From Rheinheimera sp. 1928-s (lineage in GTDB: Bacteria; Pseudomonadota; Gammaproteobacteria; Enterobacterales; Alteromonadaceae), in the NCBI RefSeq assembly GCF_029269265.1, contig NZ_JARIXP010000004.1, positions 1 to 64,000 of the forward strand: DNA of 64,000 bases. The letters are read 5' to 3'. Made by a program: the position numbers and the translations under genes. A model generated the notes under the pieces. It was not told the DNA's origin. It searched no databases and worked only from the letters and a program-made list of their open reading frames with translations. Positions 37,862-47,005 of this stretch are shown here, piece by piece; position 1 is the stretch's first letter; each line of letters starts with the position of its first letter.

Positions 37862-38410
37862 ATGCAATTAAACTTAGATGAACTGACCCAACTGGCTGAA
37901 ATCAGCAAAAAGCTGTCGAACGGTTACCATATCAGCGAACAGGATTTTGCCTTGTGGCAGGAACTGGATTTGCAGGAAGATTCCTACACAGCTCTGTTTG
38001 GTGCTTTAGGCAATACATTAAAACGCGACAGCCGTGGTTTCTTTTATTTTGAAGTGGATGATGCCACCGCCAGCATGGGTAAAATTTCCCGTCTGTTTGC
38101 TTTGACTTTATTTGCTTTGGTGGAGTTTTATGCCGATAAAGGCCAGGACCCACTGCGGGCTTTGTTTGAACATGAAATTACCACAGAAATTTGGGGCCAG
38201 CTGTTACAACAGCAATACCACTTATTTGAGCAACTGGAAATTTTCTCAGTGACCGATATGAAACGTGAAATCGCCAACCGCTTGTTACGTTATGGCCTGG
38301 CGCGGCCAAGCGGCGATCAGATCAAATTATTATCCCCTGTGTATCGTTATTTAGACGCGCTGATGGATGTGGATCACAGCGCTGTAACAGAGGAGAATGC
38401 AGATGTCTGA
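37862..38410 (+). CDS. Putative MukE/MksE/JetB-like subunit
   Basis: A 182-residue protein with helix-rich N-terminus and the segment GFFYFEVDDATASMGKISRLFALTLFALVEFYADKG. This resembles the winged-helix pattern of MksE/JetB accessory subunits, which bind the kleisin and modulate the SMC ATPase. A second winged-helix-like stretch (IFSVTDMKREIANRLLRYGLARPSGDQIKLLSPVYRYLDAL) follows, giving the tandem-wing layout expected. It starts directly after the first gene and overlaps the third by eight bases. No catalytic motif is seen. Confidence 0.62.
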   Translation: MQLNLDELTQLAEISKKLSNGYHISEQDFALWQELDLQEDSYTALFGALGNTLKRDSRGFFYFEVDDATASMGKISRLFALTLFALVEFYADKGQDPLRALFEHEITTEIWGQLLQQQYHLFEQLEIFSVTDMKREIANRLLRYGLARPSGDQIKLLSPVYRYLDALMDVDHSAVTEENADV

Positions 38411-41267
38411 GCAGCTTAATTCAACAAAATCAGAGCTGTATGGCTTAACCAAACTTGCATTGCTCAATACTGCTGGCTACGCCAAATGTGTGATCCCGCT
38501 GGATGACTCGTCCTCTATTTGCGCACCCAACAATACGGGTAAAAGTTCGGTGATCAACGCCCTGCAGTTCCCACTGATTAACGATTTGCGTTTAACAGAG
38601 TGGGACGGCCACGACTTAGACGAAACCCGTAAGTTTTACTTCGGCACAGACCAAAGCTATATCCTACTGGAAGCTAATTTGCCAGACGGCCCTGTCGTCA
38701 TTGGGGTAGCTGGTCGGGGTAAAATTGCAGGTTACGCTTTCCAGTATTTTTGCTACAAAGGCAAACTGGATTTAAACCATTATTTAGATGGCAAAAGTTA
38801 TGTGCGTTACAACAAGCTGGACCATCATTTACGCAGTTTAGGTTTTGATCCTATTGAATTAAAACAGTCTGAACTGAATGCCATGCTGACAGGTGGTGCC
38901 ACACCTTTTGACAGCCGCATCAATCTTCGGATGATCCCGTTAGCAAACGTTTCTGATGCACCCGTCTACAAAGACATTTTCCGTCGTATTCTGAACCTGC
39001 ACCGCCTGACCGCTCAGGATGTAAAACGTCTGTTATTGCCTGTATTTGCCCGGCATTTAGGCGACCCTAAGGTCGATTTTTATCAGGTTTGGCACAACGC
39101 CTTTGAAAAGGTCAATAAAGACAGACGTGAGCTAAAAGCTTTGGAAAACCAACAGGAAGCTGTCACAGCCCTTGAAAGCCTGCTGGAAAACCGCTCTGTA
39201 CTCAAAGGCCGTTTAGCGACTTATGCTCCTAAGCTGGATGTGGCTTTAACTGAATTCCATAGCTACTTTGACGATCAGCAAGAGCTATTAAACGAGCAGC
39301 TGACCGGCTTATTGGCTGAGAAAAGCCAGCTGGAAGAACGTCAACGTTTGTATGTTGGCCAAATTAAAGAATTGTCTGGCCGTCAGCAGCAGTTACAGCA
39401 ATGGTTTGGCGAATTTGATGGTCTGTCACAAAAATTCAGCTTAAGTAATGAAGCCACCTTGCAGACCAACTTAAGCAATATCCGCGCAGCCTACGAGCAG
39501 TTAAGCCACAGCTTACAAGGTGCCAGTCAGGTTAATGCCACAACTCTGGCGCATCAAAAAAGCCAGAGTGCCAAGCAGTTGCAAAGCTTAAAGCTGCAGC
39601 TGAAAAACCTCGAATTTAACCTGTATTCCCGTCTGCGCGAAGATTTAAGCCTGCCGGAAGTACAGCAAATTACCCGCATTCTGAATCCGGATTTGTTGTC
39701 GCTTTCGACCACTGGTGGCGGTGATATTGAAATTCTGGACGATGCACTGTTTTCAGAGCAGCTGGAGAAAATTGCCGATTGCTTTAAACAAGGCAAATTG
39801 CATTTACCTGGTGTGGTGATTGACCTGCATCATTTGCAGCCGGTAGAGCAAAATAGCTTAGAGAACAAAATCCAGCTGAAAGAACAAATTGATGCGCTGC
39901 AGCAAACTTTACATACGCTGGAGCAGCAGTTAGCTGTTGCTGGTGATTTGGCCGGTAAAACCCGCGAGAAAGACCGTTTGTATCAGGATCTGTTACAAGC
40001 CGAAGAAGACATTAAGAAATTTGGCCGCTACCAGCAAATGCTGGAATTCAGTGACGAGCAACAGGCATTGCAGTCCGAGCTTGAAATTGAAGAAGACAAG
40101 CTGCAGGAACAGTTGGCTGAAGTGCAGCACAAGGCCTCTACCCTGTCTGATCGTCGCAACTTAGTCGGCAATAAGCAGGAACAAATTAAACGTCAGGCCG
40201 AACGTATTGAGCAAGAGAAAAAAGAGCGGATCGACTTCCAGCTCGATTTCTACTCAGGCAAAGTCACACCTTATCCTATTGAAGTGACCTTGGATTTTGA
40301 CAACTTAGCCGACGTATTACGCGACTTTAATAAGCAGTGTAATGAGCTGAAGCTTATCGACGTTAATATCAAAAACACCTACCTGTTTATTTTTAACGCC
40401 GGTATTACTAAGTTTGAAGTCGAATCCGATGAAGAGCTGAAGTTCCAGAAACTAATCAGCGCTTTCCATCATTTAGACAAAGAGCGTGAAGCTATTGAAC
40501 GTCGTGCCCGCGTCGCTTTGACTGAAGTGGCGTCTACGCTCAAAGGCTTACGTGATGATTTAAACCGTCTACACAGGGAGCTAAATAGCTTTAACCGCGG
40601 TATCTGGCGTCATCAGATTTCCAACTTGCAGGATTTTAAAATTGAAATTGTCGACCGCGCTTTATTGGTTGGCCATATCGATACTATTCTGACCACCTCA
40701 GAAGCTTATCAGCAAGGGGATACGCTGGATTTATTGGCCCCTAACGCCAGCAGCAATGAGCGTGAAGTACAGGCAGCCAAAGACTATTTAATTCAGGCCG
40801 CCAGTGAAAAAGGTGGTTTAACTTTATCCGACTTGTTTGATATCCGCTTTAAAGTAGTGAATCGAGCCGGTGAAATAGAGTTCTTTGACAAAATTGACTC
40901 AGCAGGCTCTAACGGGACCCGTATTACCATTAAGTTATTGTGCGGTATGTTATTTATCCGCCAGTTATTGTCTGAGCGTGAACGCGGTAAATACCGTATT
41001 CCAATTTATATCGACGAAGCAGCCGATATTGACCCGCATAACCAACAGGCGCTGATCGAAACCGCGCTGAACTTTGGCTTTGTGCCCATCTTTGCTTCGG
41101 TTAAACCTCAGACCTCGTGCCGTTATATAGTGCCAATCCGCACTGTAGCCGGTGGTGCGCAAAACTGGGTGGATGAAAAAGACTGGATTTTATGTGAAAA
41201 AATTCCGGTGGCTGGTGAAGAAACTGGCGAATTGACAGCAGTGGAGTTGGCTGAAACTGAAGCTTGA
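38403..41267 (+). CDS. SMC-like ATPase (MukB/MksB/JetC-like) of a three-gene condensin-type operon
   Basis: A 954-residue protein with ATPase halves at both ends and long coiled coils between (about residues 230-330, 355-400, 490-640). The P-loop is APNNTGKSS (residues 41-49), with Ala where the first Gly of GxxxxGKS is usual. Walker B is IPIYIDEAAD (about 866-875), preceded by SAGSNGTRITIK (about 833-844) where other SMC-like proteins have LSGGQ. The start at 38403 is chosen because GAGGAG lies seven bases upstream; an ATG at 38397 is only one base from it. No TOPRIM (JetD/MksG) gene is adjacent. Confidence 0.72.
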   Translation: MSEQLNSTKSELYGLTKLALLNTAGYAKCVIPLDDSSSICAPNNTGKSSVINALQFPLINDLRLTEWDGHDLDETRKFYFGTDQSYILLEANLPDGPVVIGVAGRGKIAGYAFQYFCYKGKLDLNHYLDGKSYVRYNKLDHHLRSLGFDPIELKQSELNAMLTGGATPFDSRINLRMIPLANVSDAPVYKDIFRRILNLHRLTAQDVKRLLLPVFARHLGDPKVDFYQVWHNAFEKVNKDRRELKALENQQEAVTALESLLENRSVLKGRLATYAPKLDVALTEFHSYFDDQQELLNEQLTGLLAEKSQLEERQRLYVGQIKELSGRQQQLQQWFGEFDGLSQKFSLSNEATLQTNLSNIRAAYEQLSHSLQGASQVNATTLAHQKSQSAKQLQSLKLQLKNLEFNLYSRLREDLSLPEVQQITRILNPDLLSLSTTGGGDIEILDDALFSEQLEKIADCFKQGKLHLPGVVIDLHHLQPVEQNSLENKIQLKEQIDALQQTLHTLEQQLAVAGDLAGKTREKDRLYQDLLQAEEDIKKFGRYQQMLEFSDEQQALQSELEIEEDKLQEQLAEVQHKASTLSDRRNLVGNKQEQIKRQAERIEQEKKERIDFQLDFYSGKVTPYPIEVTLDFDNLADVLRDFNKQCNELKLIDVNIKNTYLFIFNAGITKFEVESDEELKFQKLISAFHHLDKEREAIERRARVALTEVASTLKGLRDDLNRLHRELNSFNRGIWRHQISNLQDFKIEIVDRALLVGHIDTILTTSEAYQQGDTLDLLAPNASSNEREVQAAKDYLIQAASEKGGLTLSDLFDIRFKVVNRAGEIEFFDKIDSAGSNGTRITIKLLCGMLFIRQLLSERERGKYRIPIYIDEAADIDPHNQQALIETALNFGFVPIFASVKPQTSCRYIVPIRTVAGGAQNWVDEKDWILCEKIPVAGEETGELTAVELAETEA

Positions 41268-41292
41268 TCTCACTATCAAAAAAGACGCGGTA

Positions 41293-42036
41293 TCAACTCC
41301 ACAGCTTGCCAACTGGAGTTGATGCCGAAAAATGTTGCGCCACCTGAGCCTGAAATAATTCAGCACAGGCAATGGCGTCTGTCACCGCATGATGAGGTTG
41401 ATAAGCCGGTAGCTGGTACCGCTGCCGGCAATCGGCAAGGCGTAACGAAGGCTTGGATTGCCCTCTGATACTTCGCCACCATCCCTGTAGACCTGATTGA
41501 GTAAAACCCCGCTCTAACGCCAAAGTATCAATCATGGGAAAAACGATACCTTCACCTAAACGACTCATCAAACCATGATACAAAAAGGCGCGCTCGATAG
41601 GCAGATGATGCACCAGCACGACTTTTCCTGCCAAAGCCTGCAACAAAGGCTCAATATAGAGTTCTAAATCAGCAGCCTGCGCTATGGCGCTGTCGGTAAT
41701 ACCATGCACTATCACTGAACTTTCGTTGAGCTGTACTCTGGGTTTGACCAGATAACTTTGTGCCTTGCTGCTGTGAATTCGCTCCAACGTTAGCGGCACC
41801 AGCCCTATGCTGACGATGCCATCGCGTACAGGATCTAAGCCTGTGGTTTCAAAATCTAAAGCGACAAAAGAGATCTCTTGCAAAGCAGTCTCAGCAGCTG
41901 CAGCGCCTGCCTGATAAAAAACCTTTAACCTGGGGTCTTTGGCCTTTAACTCCAACTGCTGCATGGTGTTTTGCCAGTTTTTGCTCAGCATCTGCAGTGG
42001 ATCTGTTTTTAATTCCTGCTTTTTCAGATAAAACAT
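41293..42036 (-). CDS. DnaQ-like DEDDh 3'-5' exonuclease
   Basis: A 247-residue protein with the three exonuclease motifs: ExoI VALDFETTGLDPVRDGIVSIG, ExoII in VLVHHLPIERAFLYHGL, and ExoIII HHAVTDAIACAELFQAQ with the catalytic His and Asp. The first ~55 residues form a charged helical extension. It is not the polymerase III epsilon subunit, which lies elsewhere; this version travels with the cNMP/CBS/nucleotidyltransferase gene upstream (10-bp gap) in many Alteromonadales and pseudomonads. Convergent with the SMC-like operon, with only 25 bp between. Confidence 0.88.
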   Translation of the reverse strand: MFYLKKQELKTDPLQMLSKNWQNTMQQLELKAKDPRLKVFYQAGAAAAETALQEISFVALDFETTGLDPVRDGIVSIGLVPLTLERIHSSKAQSYLVKPRVQLNESSVIVHGITDSAIAQAADLELYIEPLLQALAGKVVLVHHLPIERAFLYHGLMSRLGEGIVFPMIDTLALERGFTQSGLQGWWRSIRGQSKPSLRLADCRQRYQLPAYQPHHAVTDAIACAELFQAQVAQHFSASTPVGKLWS

Positions 42037-42046
42037 AACACCTCTG

Positions 42047-43912
42047 TTACTGTCGCCCGCCTGGGTAACGAAACTTCAGAAATTTTTGCGCGAAGCTTAG
42101 AATTTGAAAGGCTTCTTTTAAGGTTTTACGTTCAAACGCTGAGAGTTCTTCAGGTTTGACTTTGTTATCCGCCGCTCTGCCCGCTTGGATCGACTTGGCT
42201 TGCTGACGAATTCGTACCATAGCTATCACTTCCAGAGCATCAATCAAATCATCAGCCCTGCCCTTAGGTAAAATTCCGGCCGCTTTGACTGCCAATAAAC
42301 GCTCATAGGTATTGGTTGCAGCGCAGCCAATAGATAAAGCATGCACTCTGACCAGGTCGGCCAATGGCGCGGTACCTCTGCGTTTAATATCCAGTGAGTT
42401 ATTTTGCTGACCATCATTTTCCAGCACAAAATCTTTAAAGAAACCTAATGGTGGCGTCCGGCTGATAGCATTTCTGGCCATACAGGCTAAAAAGTCCGGA
42501 TTGGCTTTTACCTGACGCCTGATTTGTTGATTCAGTTGATCGGCCCATTGCACTTGGCCCCAAACCCCTTCTAAATCAAAAAATATACCGCTGTTGAGCA
42601 ATCGCTGAGCATCAGGTTTTTCAATCCAGTCCGTGAAATACTGCTGCCAGACTCGTAGCGGCTGTCGCCACTGACTGTTGGTGGCCATAATATCGCCACT
42701 GCAATAGCTGTAACCACAAAGGGCCAAACCATCGCAAACAAACTGAGCCAGCGCAGCAAAATAGTCCTGATGCAAAACCGGGTCATAGTCATTATGCAGC
42801 ACCAACGCATTGTCCTGATCCGTCACGATCAGCTGTTCATCCCGCGCCATAGAGCCCAAGGCCAGAAAACAATAAGGCACAGGTGGTGGCCCCAATTGTT
42901 GCTCTGCCAGCTCGAGTAAACGTTGCTTAAAACTGCGGCCTGTCACCGCCATAGCAGCGCCAATCATTCTGGAGTTAGCATCTTCATTGACCATACGGAC
43001 AAAACAGGAGGCTAATTCAGTGCTCAGGCTTTGTAGTTCAGCCACCGTTTGCTGGCGGAAAATGCTGCTGACAATGTACAGGCTGTTTTGCGACTCATAA
43101 CGGATCACGTCGGCGATAGAAATAATACCCAGCACCTTGCCCTCTTCAAGCACGGGTAAGTGATGCACATTGTGACGCAGCATCAATAACATGGCTTCAA
43201 ACACAAACTGGTGTTGCTCTATACACACCAGTTCGGTGGTCATCACCACTGCTACTTTTTGCTGATAATCCAAACCTGCAGCTATTAGTCTGTTACGTAG
43301 ATCCCTGTCTGTCACTATGCCAACCAAAGCCGCGTCTTTTGACTGGTCCGCTACAATCAACAAGCACGACACCGACTCTTGTTGCATCAATTGCGCCGCC
43401 TGCTGCACTGTGGCATCTGCGGCTAAAGTTACAGCAGCTCTGCCAATCAACTGGCGAACTTCTGAACTCATTAAATCATTGCTACTTTTGTCGGCAAGAA
43501 CCCCGCTCTTTTTGCGTTGGGTATCGCCTATCTCAACATAATCAGCAAAGACTTCATCGGATTGATACAGCAATTCAAAACAGTCCACAGGAATAAAATA
43601 GATCAGGCTGTCTTCTATCGCTGTAGCAGGAAAAATAACAGTTTTATCGCGCAATAAGCCTTGCTCAGCAAAAATTCCTCCTTCGCTGAGTCTGTTATAC
43701 AACACGCCATTACGTCTGTAGGTTTCGACGGCACCGCTGCGAACCAGATGCAAAGCCTGTAGCGGCTCACCAAAACGCAATATCGGCGTACCAGCTTTAA
43801 AATAACCAATGTCTACCTGCATCGCAGTCTGGTGCAATAAGTCATCCGGCAGCTCTTTAAAAGGGCTGTAGCGCTTTAAAAAATTCAAAATTTCTATTTG
43901 TTCTATCTGCAT
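42047..43912 (-). CDS. cNMP-binding / CBS-pair / DUF294 putative nucleotidyltransferase
   Basis: A 621-residue cytoplasmic protein with an N-terminal cyclic-nucleotide-binding fold (residues ~20-130, GTPILRFGEPLQALHLVRSGAVETYRR). A pair of CBS domains follows (~155-280, VTDRDLRNRLIAAG and ISIADVIRYES). Next is a GlnD-like nucleotidyltransferase domain with GSMARDEQLIVTDQDNALV (~350-370), then the DUF294 C-terminal domain. Substrate unknown. I start at the ATG at 43912, preceded by GAAGG eight bases upstream; the frame is open 18 codons further but without homology. It is likely cotranscribed with the exonuclease gene and possibly the BCCT transporter. Confidence 0.88.
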   Translation of the reverse strand: MQIEQIEILNFLKRYSPFKELPDDLLHQTAMQVDIGYFKAGTPILRFGEPLQALHLVRSGAVETYRRNGVLYNRLSEGGIFAEQGLLRDKTVIFPATAIEDSLIYFIPVDCFELLYQSDEVFADYVEIGDTQRKKSGVLADKSSNDLMSSEVRQLIGRAAVTLAADATVQQAAQLMQQESVSCLLIVADQSKDAALVGIVTDRDLRNRLIAAGLDYQQKVAVVMTTELVCIEQHQFVFEAMLLMLRHNVHHLPVLEEGKVLGIISIADVIRYESQNSLYIVSSIFRQQTVAELQSLSTELASCFVRMVNEDANSRMIGAAMAVTGRSFKQRLLELAEQQLGPPPVPYCFLALGSMARDEQLIVTDQDNALVLHNDYDPVLHQDYFAALAQFVCDGLALCGYSYCSGDIMATNSQWRQPLRVWQQYFTDWIEKPDAQRLLNSGIFFDLEGVWGQVQWADQLNQQIRRQVKANPDFLACMARNAISRTPPLGFFKDFVLENDGQQNNSLDIKRRGTAPLADLVRVHALSIGCAATNTYERLLAVKAAGILPKGRADDLIDALEVIAMVRIRQQAKSIQAGRAADNKVKPEELSAFERKTLKEAFQILSFAQKFLKFRYPGGRQ

Positions 43913-43973
43913 TCGATTGCCTTCTCCATGAAAGCAGGAGGAGTGATCTCCTCCTGCCTTGATCATCCAGCGG

Positions 43974-45602
43974 TTAACTACGAGGCTCTGATCTCAGCCC
44001 TATCACAACAGACACACAAGAGGCTAATAACACCAAAGCAAAAGGAAAGCCGGTCGAAACTGCCATGGCCTGCAATGCCACTAAGCCACCGCCCAGCACC
44101 AGCGCTATAGCAACCAAGCCTTCGAAGGTGCACCAAAACACCCGCTGCGCCACAGGCACATTCACTTTACCTCCAGCCGCTATGGTATCGATCACCAATG
44201 AGCCTGAATCAGAGGAGGTAACAAAAAACACCACCACCAGCACTATGGCAATAAAGGAGGTGATATTGGCCAATGGTAAGGCCTGCAGCATTTGAAACAA
44301 TTGCAGTGGCAATGCTGCCGAGACTGCCGCCTGATAACTATCCTGCACCAGTTGATGAATAGCAGTAGAGCCAAAGACGGTCATCCACAATACACAAGCG
44401 AAAGAAGGTACCAGCAGTACTGAAATTAAAAACTCACGTACAGTTCGGCCTCTGGATACACGAGCGATAAACATGCCGACAAAAGGCGACCAACTGATCC
44501 ACCAGGCCCAGTAAAAGGCCGTCCAGCCTTGCAGGAAATTACTGTCTTCGCGCCCAACCGGATTGGCAAGAGCAGGTAAATACTGCAGATAAGCCCCAAG
44601 GTTATCCAACACGCCAGTTAATATCACTAGTGTTGGCCCAAGCACAATCACGGACAACAGCAGCAGTGCCGCCAGTGCCATATTGATTTCAGATAAACGT
44701 TTTACGCCCGCATCCAAGCCCGCCACGACCGAAACCAAAGCAATCAGCGTAATCACCACCACTAATACTATTTGGGTCGTCTGACCTTCAGGCACACCAA
44801 ACAGCAGGTGCAAACCGGCAGCGGCCTGAGCAGACCCCAGCCCAAGCGATGTTGCCAAACCAAATAAAGTGGCAAATACCGCAAGAATATCAATGCAATG
44901 CCCTGGCCAGCCCCAAACCCGCTCTCCTAACAAGGGATAAAACACCGACCGGATCGTCAGTGGCAAACCTTTGTTAAAGGAAAACAACGCCAACCCCAGC
45001 GCTAAAATGGCGTAAATAGCCCATGGATGCAGCGCCCAGTGGTAAATAGTAGCCGCCATACCCAAACGTGCAGCTTCGACAGGATCGCCGACAGCACCAG
45101 CAAGTGGCGCCCAATCAGTACGACTGCCATTTTCCAGTACTGGGCCAGTTAAGGCACTGCTGAAATGAGATAAAGGTTCGGACACACCATAAAACATCAG
45201 GCCTATGCCCATACCGGCGGCAAATAACATCGAAAACCAGCCCAAATAGCTGTAATCGGGTGTGGCCTCTGTGCCGCCCAGCCGCACTTTACCCAGAGGC
45301 GATACAATAAGTGCCAGGCAAAGCAGCACAAAAATATTGGCGACACTGATAAAAAACCAGTCCAGATTACTGGTCAGCCAACCACGCATAGCAGAAAACA
45401 CCGGCGCGGTTTGGCTCTGGAATACCAATGTAAGTATGACAAAAGCCACAATACTCAAGCCTGAGATCAAAAATACTCTGTTATGAATATCCAGACCAAA
45501 AGGGCCAAGTTTCACCAGAATATTGTCTTGCCCGACCTGATAGTCGGTGTCGATAGCATTGACCCTGCCATCAGGGATCATCGGATCTTTTTGTTCGTTC
45601 AT
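43974..45602 (-). CDS. BCCT-family betaine/carnitine/choline transporter
   Basis: A 542-residue inner-membrane carrier with about 12 transmembrane helices. Family blocks: GWFSMLFAAGMGIGLMFYGVSEPL, with the glycine-rich substrate/Na+ stretch, and the aromatic box segment FYWAWWISWSPFVGMFIARVSRGRTVREF. FFVTSSDSGSLVIDTI is also present. BCCT carriers take up trimethylammonium compounds driven by Na+ or H+; osmoprotection or catabolic supply are both possible. Substrate cannot be decided. The C-terminal tail is short, so the osmosensing tail of BetP is missing. Confidence 0.92.
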   Translation of the reverse strand: MNEQKDPMIPDGRVNAIDTDYQVGQDNILVKLGPFGLDIHNRVFLISGLSIVAFVILTLVFQSQTAPVFSAMRGWLTSNLDWFFISVANIFVLLCLALIVSPLGKVRLGGTEATPDYSYLGWFSMLFAAGMGIGLMFYGVSEPLSHFSSALTGPVLENGSRTDWAPLAGAVGDPVEAARLGMAATIYHWALHPWAIYAILALGLALFSFNKGLPLTIRSVFYPLLGERVWGWPGHCIDILAVFATLFGLATSLGLGSAQAAAGLHLLFGVPEGQTTQIVLVVVITLIALVSVVAGLDAGVKRLSEINMALAALLLLSVIVLGPTLVILTGVLDNLGAYLQYLPALANPVGREDSNFLQGWTAFYWAWWISWSPFVGMFIARVSRGRTVREFLISVLLVPSFACVLWMTVFGSTAIHQLVQDSYQAAVSAALPLQLFQMLQALPLANITSFIAIVLVVVFFVTSSDSGSLVIDTIAAGGKVNVPVAQRVFWCTFEGLVAIALVLGGGLVALQAMAVSTGFPFALVLLASCVSVVIGLRSEPRS

Positions 45603-45703
45603 TCTGTACCTGCTGTAGTTTTAATGTGCGCCTACACTGGTCACCAGCCTGAGTGACCAGTTATTTCGGATCACGCGGTTAAAAATGTCGGGAAAAAGAC
45701 CGG

Positions 45704-47005
45704 CTAAAAGTAATAGCCAATATTGATATTAAAACGTTGCTCTTCTTCCGCACTGTTTCCGGCCATACTGCCACCGACAAAAGGCTGGTTACGGGCGTGC
45801 ACATAATCCACATAGGTAAAGAGTGAACCTGCAGCAATAGAAAAGCCTGTGACATTCATCAAAGTACTGCGGCTTTGATCGGATTTGTCATACACCAGAC
45901 TGTAGTTGTTATAAAACTGCAAATCAGTGACAGGGCCCCACTGAACTGGTACATCATAGGCCAGGTTGACTGTGGCTGATTTTGCTTCTGCTGCTATAGA
46001 GTCATAAAAACCGTAAGCTCCTACAGCGATACGCTCTATACCATCCAGATCATAGTGATACTGGCTATGTTGCAGCTGTAACTGCCAATGCTGATAGCGG
46101 CTGTTCAGATGCAAAGCAAAAGCCTGATAATCACCAGCATTATGCGCACCATCGTGCAACTTGCCGGACAGCGCAGAAAAACCAAGTTCGGTGTGCAACT
46201 GGCCCTCTGTCAGGTGATAACCAAAACGGCTGACAAAGGTATTGGTTTCTGCCAATGCTTGAATGGGTTCGCCATAAATATCTTCGGTCGCACCGCGAGC
46301 GCCGACTATATCGTAGGAATAGCGGTCGGTTTTATCTCCAACATAACCATCTATGCCACCGAGTTCATCGTTTTTGAAAAAGCCTATATCCAACTGCCAC
46401 TGATCAGAAATCTGCCGTTTAAACAGCAAGCCCAAATCGTGGTCATCTTCTAAACCCAGGTAATAATTACTGCTAAAGAAGTAGTTATTTGAGTTGTAAG
46501 GCCAATTGCCAAAAGGCACCTGAGTGATACCCAACTGGGCTTGCCACAGCTCATCCAATTGATAAGCCACATAGGCTTTTTTAACCGCCGTCATGTAATC
46601 AAAAAAACGAATCTCGGCATTTAAGCTGACATCCCCAACTGTGCCGCGAAAATCCAGTCGCAGCAGGTCGAAGTCAAAATCACCACCGCGATTTTTATTG
46701 CCTTCATCATAAGAGGTATGACTGAAGTTTGTCCGCACGGCACCGCCGACTTCGATGCCATCAGCAGGTTTTTCAGCGGCCGGTTTTTCAACTTCGGTTG
46801 TTGCAGTGTTTTGCTGATTTTCCGCTTCAGATTCTTGCTTAGTCTGCTCTGCTAAACGGCTTTCCAAAGCCTCAACCTGAAGTTTAAGTTGCTGTAGCTG
46901 TGTCGCTAAATCCTGCTGCTCTGCAGTATTTAAACTATCCGTTGCATAGACAATAGAAGGACAGGCCGCTGCGATAGACAGAGCCAGAATTGTGGGCTTG
47001 ACCAT
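45704..47005 (-). CDS. Outer-membrane porin, phosphate-selective OprO/P-like
   Basis: A 433-residue precursor. The signal peptide covers about residues 1-21 (MVKPTILALSIAAACPSIVYA) and a coiled-coil follows (QQDLATQLQQLKLQVEALESRLAEQ), then a beta-barrel ending in a C-terminal Phe (NINIGYYF). The N-terminal coiled coil and alternating aromatic strands suit the OprO/OprP or DcaP-like trimeric porins; a phosphate preference is not established. The start at 47005 was chosen because the frame continues 29 codons further without a signal peptide or Shine-Dalgarno. Confidence 0.8.
   Translation of the reverse strand: MVKPTILALSIAAACPSIVYATDSLNTAEQQDLATQLQQLKLQVEALESRLAEQTKQESEAENQQNTATTEVEKPAAEKPADGIEVGGAVRTNFSHTSYDEGNKNRGGDFDFDLLRLDFRGTVGDVSLNAEIRFFDYMTAVKKAYVAYQLDELWQAQLGITQVPFGNWPYNSNNYFFSSNYYLGLEDDHDLGLLFKRQISDQWQLDIGFFKNDELGGIDGYVGDKTDRYSYDIVGARGATEDIYGEPIQALAETNTFVSRFGYHLTEGQLHTELGFSALSGKLHDGAHNAGDYQAFALHLNSRYQHWQLQLQHSQYHYDLDGIERIAVGAYGFYDSIAAEAKSATVNLAYDVPVQWGPVTDLQFYNNYSLVYDKSDQSRSTLMNVTGFSIAAGSLFTYVDYVHARNQPFVGGSMAGNSAEEEQRFNINIGYYF

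Noticed and set aside
36617-41267. Calling the three-gene operon a complete Wadjet (JetABCD) defence system
   Set aside because: No TOPRIM-type JetD gene is present on either side, and the first protein does not show the DUF3375 pattern I would expect.
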